DNA from: Berberis thunbergii
Taxonomy: Eukaryota; Streptophyta; Magnoliopsida; Ranunculales; Berberidaceae
Assembly: GCA_003290165.1 (NCBI GenBank)
Contig: QNQO01005802.1
Location: 1-64,000, forward strand
Direction: 5' to 3'
Length of the DNA: 64,000 nt
The notes beneath the pieces are model-generated. The model saw only the letters and a program-made list of their open reading frames with translations, searched no databases and was not told the DNA's origin. The first letter of the stretch is position 1. Each line of letters opens with the position of its first letter. The position numbers and the translations under genes were made by a program. Shown here piece by piece: positions 59,261 to 64,000 of this stretch.

Positions 59261-60030
59261 TGACGTTTCTAGTCAGCCCGAAGTTGTTTTTACTTATTTA
59301 TCTCTTGCGTTCAACCTTTACTTCATTGGTTCGACGTTCTAGCTGACCCGAAGTCGTTTTAACTTAGTTGACTCATTCGTTCAACTTTCACTTTGCTGAT
59401 TCGACGTTCTAGTCGACCCGAAGGTATTTTTACTTAGTTGACTCGTTCGTTCAACTTTTACTTCGCTGGTTCGAAACTCTAGTCGACCTGAAGTCGTTTT
59501 TACTTAGTTGACTTGTTTGTCCAACTTTCACTTTGCTGGTTTGACACTCTAGTCGACCCGAAGTCATTTTTACTTGGTTGACTCATTTGTCCAACTTTTA
59601 CTTCGTTTGTTCGACGTTCTAGTCGACCCGAAGTCGTTTTTACTTAGTTGACTAGTTCGTCCAACTTTCACTTCGCTGGTTTGATGCTCTAGTTGACCCG
59701 AAGTAATTTTTAGTTAGTTAACTCGTTCGTCCAACTTTCACTTCGCTGGTTCGATGCTCTAGTCGACCCGAAGTCATTTTTACTCAGTTGACTCGTTCGT
59801 CCAACTTTCGCTTCGCTGGTTCGAAGCTCTAGTCGATCTGAAGTCGTTTTTACTTAGTTGCCACGTTCGTCCAACTTTCACTTTGTTGGTTTGACACTCT
59901 AGTCGACCTGAAGTCATTTTTACATAGTTGTCTCGTTCATTCAACTTTCACTTCGTTGGTTCAACATTTTAGTCGACCCAAAGTCATTTTTACTTAGTTG
60001 ACTCGTTCGTCAAATTTTCACTTTGTTGGT
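59261..60030. repeat. Tandem array, 70-bp unit x 11, inside the Tat-like element
   Basis: Units start at 59261, 59331, 59401 and so on to 59961, exactly every 70 bases. Each holds TCGA(C/A)(G/A)(C/T)TCTAGTCGACC, then GAAGTC(G/A)TTTTTACTTAG, then GTTGACTCGTTCGT and CAACTTTCACTTCG with single-base variation. No indels were seen between units, so expansion is moderately recent or homogenised. Confidence 0.95.
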
Positions 60031-60619
60031 TGATCAGACTAGAAGTTTATTGTGTGTATCCAACTTGCGTCCTGATTCCTTTTGGCTTTATTTGCTGATT
60101 ATTTTGCATAGCTTCATTTCAAAGCTTTTACCCTTCGTGGGATGATGATTCTAAATTTGTAATTTTATTGATTTTCGGTTTTGGATGTCCAGACCATTCC
60201 TAATTATCTGTTTCTGGAGCAGTTACGCTATATTGTGGAACGATTTATTCTTATTCATTGCATGGTTGATGTCTATCTTCGTGTTGGGTGTTCGCGCCTT
60301 TTTTTTTTTTCTTGTTTAATTTGTGTTCTCCTTTGTTTGACCCGTTATGGCTCCTCGTTTGGCGTTACTTTCTTAGGCTCTTAGGCTTGATGGTGTTCAT
60401 TGTTGGTAATTCAGATTGAATTTGCATTCGTTGGTAGAGTCCTCGAGTCGATCGGTGCAACCGTCATCGGGGCGTTATGCTTTTCGCTTCGATAAAGGTC
60501 TGCTTGAGCGGGAGGTGCTTCTTTGCTAGGGTTAATGTGGTGTAGAGCGTATATCAATTCCCTAGATTTTTCTTTCGATCCTGTAGTGCTGGTATCGACC
60601 TTATCTTTCCCTTTAAGCT

Positions 60620-62112
60620 ATTTGTCTATCATTCCAATGAATTCATCGAGTCGTCCTCTTTGGATCCCATGCTCGATTTCCTCTTTCAGCTTGTAGTTGT
60701 CTTCGTATCATGCCCGTGATCCTTGTGGAAAAAACAATACCTACTTTGTCTTTTCTTTATGGGTTTCATCTCATATTGGGCGGCCAGTTGACGTTTTCCC
60801 AATTTGCCATGTACTTCAGGATGTTGGTTCGGATTGTGTTTCAGGGTCGTGTATGGTCTATATTCGATTGTGACTTCTTGGATTTCCGCTGGTTGGACTA
60901 GGTTCTTCTAATGTTCCGATGTTTATTTGATTGGTTGTTATCTTCCCCTGGTCCATCATCTCACCTTCTTTCTTCTTTCCTTTCCCGTTTCTTTGAATGG
61001 TTTTCCCTTTCCTATTCATTTTTCTTCTTGGTAGCTTTCATCTTTTTAAGAGAAATGTGTTTTTGGGTTATTTTCAGCAAGATCGCCATGCCTTTTGGAG
61101 GCCCTAGGTTAAGGGCATCAAAGAAGGGGCTTCTCTTCAGTTCGGCGATAAATGTTGCAACGGCTGTGTCGTCGCTACATCCGTCGATCATTGTCAATTC
61201 ATTAGTAAAACGAGTGACATATCCCGTATTGTCTCTTCAGGCTTCTGTTTGACATGCAGGAGGTAGTGTGGTCTTTTCCTCATCTGTTGACTTCCAATGA
61301 ATCTCATGATAAATGCGGTGGCTAACGTCTGAAAGGAATCTATTGACCTCGATGGTAGACTATTGAACCAATTCATTGCTGTAGAGGTGAGGCTAGTTGA
61401 AAATGTTCTGCATAGAATTGACTCTGTGGTTTCATTCAATGCCATCATATGGTGGAAGTGCCTCAGGTGATCCGTTGGGTCGGTGGTTTCGTCGTATACC
61501 TCAAATTTTGGTAGAGTGAACTTTTTCGACATGGCAATCTTCCTAAGGGCATCAAAGAATGGTGGTTTGGCTAATTTGTACAATATGTTAGGATTGTGAC
61601 TTTGATTCTGAACGAAATCTCAGCTTGTGTTTCGTTACATTGTGAAGTCTTGCCTTGGGGGAGCTCATTGCTCTCGAAGTTTCCTTGTTGAGGTTCTGTT
61701 GAGGCTTCGTCACTCCCTTGAGTTCGATTGTCAAAATTTCATTGGGGCGGTTCCTGAACATGTTCGACTGGCTGAGTGCTCTTTTGGGTATTTTTTTCAG
61801 CATCTTTGTCATGTATTTCATCTTAACCTTAAGCAGGTCTACCCGAGGATCCGTGGTAGCATCACCGGATGTCTGGGTTGTCTGGGCTATTGCGTGATGT
61901 GGATCCGGATTCTCAGGTGCCATCGATCCGATGATCTGGGTTGCTTCATGTTCGTGAGTTATTTGTGATGCATCGTTACCAGTAGGAGATCTGTAGGGTG
62001 TGTCATTGGTTCTGACAGCTTGTTGATCTTCTATCAGATTGTGGTTAGCTTTGTCACTGTGGATCTTATTTTTAGAAAGGAAACTCGTCGTTCCCCATGG
62101 ACGACACCGAAT
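60620..62112 (-). pseudogene. Ty3/gypsy gag remnant
   Basis: Read on the minus strand, a charged N-terminal part (62112-61590) is followed by KPPFFDALRKIAMSKKFTLP, FEVYDETTDPTDHLRHFHHM and AMNWFNSLPSRSIDSFQTLA (61583-61194). This is the retrotransposon Gag core of Ty3/gypsy. It continues at 61197-61012 with VATFIAELKRSPFFDALN, then a knuckle-like YCFFHKDHGHDT and YKLKEEIEHGIQRGRLDEFI in another frame near 60740-60620. Stops and frameshifts break it. The frame does not pass into protease. Confidence 0.8.
62090..62112 (-). other. Primer-binding-site region of Tat-like element
   Basis: TCGGTGTCGTCCATGGGGA follows the 5' LTR on the minus strand. It is close to the nested element's TTGGCTTCGTCCGTGGGGA, suggesting the same tRNA primer type. 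Primer identity was not determined. Confidence 0.6.
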
Positions 62113-62654
62113 TGATGCATCCAAAAATCGTCCTCCTATGAGTTTGACTTGCAAAACAGATGTTAAACTGCCAATGACCACCTTTTTGGTGGCCGAAGGC
62201 ACTATGATGTTTAAGTCAATAACTCTGTTTGAAGAAGAAGGTAAATCTGGATAAAACTCAGTTAAAGTTGCATACTTGTGTCGAATGTTCCATTTACCTT
62301 TATAATGACCGCGGTTAATTCCCTGTGTAACTTAAACATGTGAGGCACAACAGAAATAAATGTTTCTCATAACAGTCTTCTCATTGATGGATATGCGTCC
62401 GTGGAGGCGAAACTACATCCACGACTCTTTTTGTTGCAACGTTCCTCTTCTTTATAAGAGAACTCATATCGAGCCTGGATTTGGGCTTTGATTCGTTCGA
62501 GACTGGATTCGGGCTTTGCTCATAGTGGGCCTTATCTGAACCTCGGTGATTGGCTTTGTTCTTCTTGGGTTTTACGAGTTGGTCCAATCCTCGTGATGGA
62601 TGTTCTCTTCCACGTGTATGGCCGTGATGATCGGTCTATTTCAATGTATCATCA
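62113..62654 (-). repeat. 5' LTR of Tat-like element
   Basis: 542 bp. Ends defined by similarity to 53412-53963 and by the near-matching flanks GACAC/AACAC. Confidence 0.88.
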
Positions 62655-63000
62655 AACACCATGTGTCCTCTTTGCAAAAATGAAATGAAACCATCATTCA
62701 TTCCTCTTCCATTGCAAGGTGTCCCTTGCATGTTGGCTCAACTCACCCTCCATGATCATTGGGATAAAGTACTATCACAATGCAAACAACAAGCCATGGG
62801 ATATATTTTGAACTTGTAAAAACAAAAAATTAACCTAAACACTCTACTTTCACCATAGCGACAGCTTGTATGCACTCTATTTGGTATACCAAAAATCGAG
62901 CATTTTTTAACAGCAACAACCTAATATTGGTCAAATTACTAAGCTTGCATCTAACAATATTAATCTTTGGAATCATGGTAATAACCCAAATCAATATGAG
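62655..63000 (+). pseudogene. LINE ORF2 zinc-binding region, right part
   Basis: Joined across the inserted element, the frame runs from HHITID into MCPLCKNEMKPSFIP, keeping the Cys-x2-Cys of zf-RVT. It is followed by LTLHDHWDKVLSQCKQQAMG, and, after stops, HSIWYTKNRAFF, the usual W-x-x-RN-x-x-F type ending. This shows what the Ty3/gypsy element inserted into. Confidence 0.6.
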
Positions 63001-63079
63001 CATGATCATGCAGAGTTAACATCTATATTACAATTGAGAGTGGTCTTTTACTATTCATTGCTAACAGGGAGAAAGTCAA

Positions 63080-63490
63080 ATCGAAATGATTAGACATAAA
63101 CGATGGTTAGGATTGAAAGTTGGGAAATGTATTGAATTTGAGGGTTGAGATTAATTTCCTATGATGGCATATTTGTAAATATAAAATATGTAGAATGACA
63201 AAAATAAAAATAAAAAACTTTTGAAAAAAGTTGGTGGAATGTACATGTGGCTAATAAAGAAAATATTGTGTTTTCCTTTTAGCAAAATGAAAATGATCAT
63301 AACTATCTACATCGTTGTCGGATTTTTGTAAACTTAGTATCGTTGAAATGCAATTTTGAAGATTTTTCCAACAAAATCAATAATAAATACAAGTGCTAAA
63401 ATTTTAAAATTATATTTTTTATAATTAAAAACGTATAATGTATTTCACGTCTTTACTATTTTTCAATATTTTTCAAAGCAATGAGACGGG
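63080..63490. repeat. Dispersed repeat, copy 2 (partner at 11950-12360)
   Basis: Same orientation and same order of words as the first copy, with moderate divergence. No coding capacity. Confidence 0.65.
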
Positions 63491-64000
63491 CCGATCATAC
63501 CAAAGAAAAATGAGTCGGGCATCTTAACACACATTTAAACAAATATCCAAAACTTCATGTTTTGGCGAATTCAAAGATTGGGGGAGAACTCATTTAAATT
63601 ATTGAGTCTAACCATAAAATTTATAATATATATTTTTACCTTAGAATGGATTTACACTTCAATACTGATTGAGAGCGAAAACGAGATAGTGATGGAGGTA
63701 TTCAACACAAAATATTTAGCAAAAATAAAATTATGTGGAGTGTCAATGACATGGGGCATATTCTAGTATATGATAAGGAAGAACATAACACTATTATCAA
63801 GTTTCTGCAGCAGAAACAACATATATTCATTGTAACTGCAGATGTTGTTTTTAGCAGGCTTAACTTGTAGGTATGTTATGAATTCATCACCAATTTACCA
63901 TCAACACACAAGGCATTATAGTTTGTCTAAATAAGAGCTCAGTCAGTAGTAGGTATGAAGTTAGCTTTCGTTACAAATGCAGGTTATTGAGGGATGCTTG
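63491..64000. other. Intergenic, nothing recognised
   Basis: AT-rich to the window edge. The frame at 63557-63766 matches no family I know. Confidence 0.35.

Larger units (their letters stand above)
53412..62654 (-). mobile_element. Tat-like Ty3/gypsy element, gag-only, with antisense extra ORF and tandem array
   Basis: LTRs lie at 62113-62654 (5') and 53412-53963 (3'). On the minus strand each begins TGATGATACATCG or TGATGATACATTG and ends (G/T)GCATCA or GCGTCAATC-like CA-containing termini (plus-strand starts TGATGCATCC and TGATGCGTCA). Flanks GACAC (53407-53411) and AACAC (62655-62659) match at four of five. Minus-strand order: primer site TCGGTGTCGTCCATGGGGA, gag (62200-60620), 70-bp tandem array (60030-59261), ORF on the opposite strand (56729-58793), a nested insertion, polypurine tract AGAGGGGTGTAGC at 53964-53976. 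No protease, RT, RNase H or integrase is seen. This layout matches the Tat lineage, where antisense extra ORFs and 3' tandem repeats are known. Confidence 0.82.

Noticed and set aside
59261..60030. CRISPR-like repeat array
   Set aside because: The 70-bp units are contiguous with no unique spacers. It is a minisatellite in a plant retrotransposon.

Overview
The window is nuclear DNA from a flowering plant, probably a eudicot. It is AT-rich and gene-poor, with spliced GT-AG genes, a plant-type linker histone, and the usual plant transposon families (Ty1/copia, Ty3/gypsy, TRIM, LINE, SINE, hAT, Mutator, Plant Mobile Domain). Nothing bacterial, organellar or viral was seen. Species cannot be fixed from sequence alone. 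All calls come from reading the sequence; no alignment or search was run.

Only one protein gene looks fully intact: a two-exon linker histone H1 on the minus strand at 47722-48707. The other large host gene is a 12-exon tRNA m2,2G26 methyltransferase (TRM1) on the minus strand. It runs from 34299 down to about 23490, and its introns carry a foldback Mutator element, a SINE-like head, an inverted-repeat element and a LINE fragment. It has a mutated splice donor, an internal deletion and several frameshifts near its end, so it is probably a recently decaying copy. Two further host relics are an eIF3b fragment (885-1245, minus) and the first 31 codons of ribosomal protein eL27 behind a typical ribosomal-protein promoter (46170-46428, plus).

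Region by region: 1-9 kb has a duplicated repeat, the eIF3b relic, a LINE tail with a perfect 14-bp target duplication, and LTR-like debris. 9.7-12.4 kb has a long AT microsatellite, two diverged tandem arrays and a hAT element. 12.9-16.2 kb is a Mutator-like element with ~100-bp inverted ends, a transposase C-terminal remnant and a convergent zinc-finger gene remnant. 16.3-22.0 kb has a copia fragment, a TRIM and a gag-only copia element with both LTRs. 22.2-22.9 kb is a second copy of the hAT element at 10.5 kb. 23.5-34.3 kb is TRM1. 35.1-35.9 kb is a second Mutator element with 9-bp target duplications. 39.9-42.2 kb is a Plant Mobile Domain pseudogene and 42.4-45.3 kb a reversed copia remnant. 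46-49 kb holds eL27 and H1. 49.7-51.6 kb is a hAT element with a perfect 8-bp duplication.

The most structured part is 53.2-63.0 kb, a three-level nest. A LINE coding region is split by a ~9.2-kb gag-only Ty3/gypsy element resembling the Tat lineage (53412-62654, minus). That element is itself split near its 3' LTR by a 2.4-kb non-coding LTR element (54051-56478, plus). The outer element carries an antisense extra ORF of the 'putative gypsy-type transposon' family and a 70-bp x 11 tandem array, and it has no pol. I see no convincing wholly new system. The best leads are this antisense-ORF element, the Mutator element with a convergent zinc-finger gene, and the decaying TRM1.
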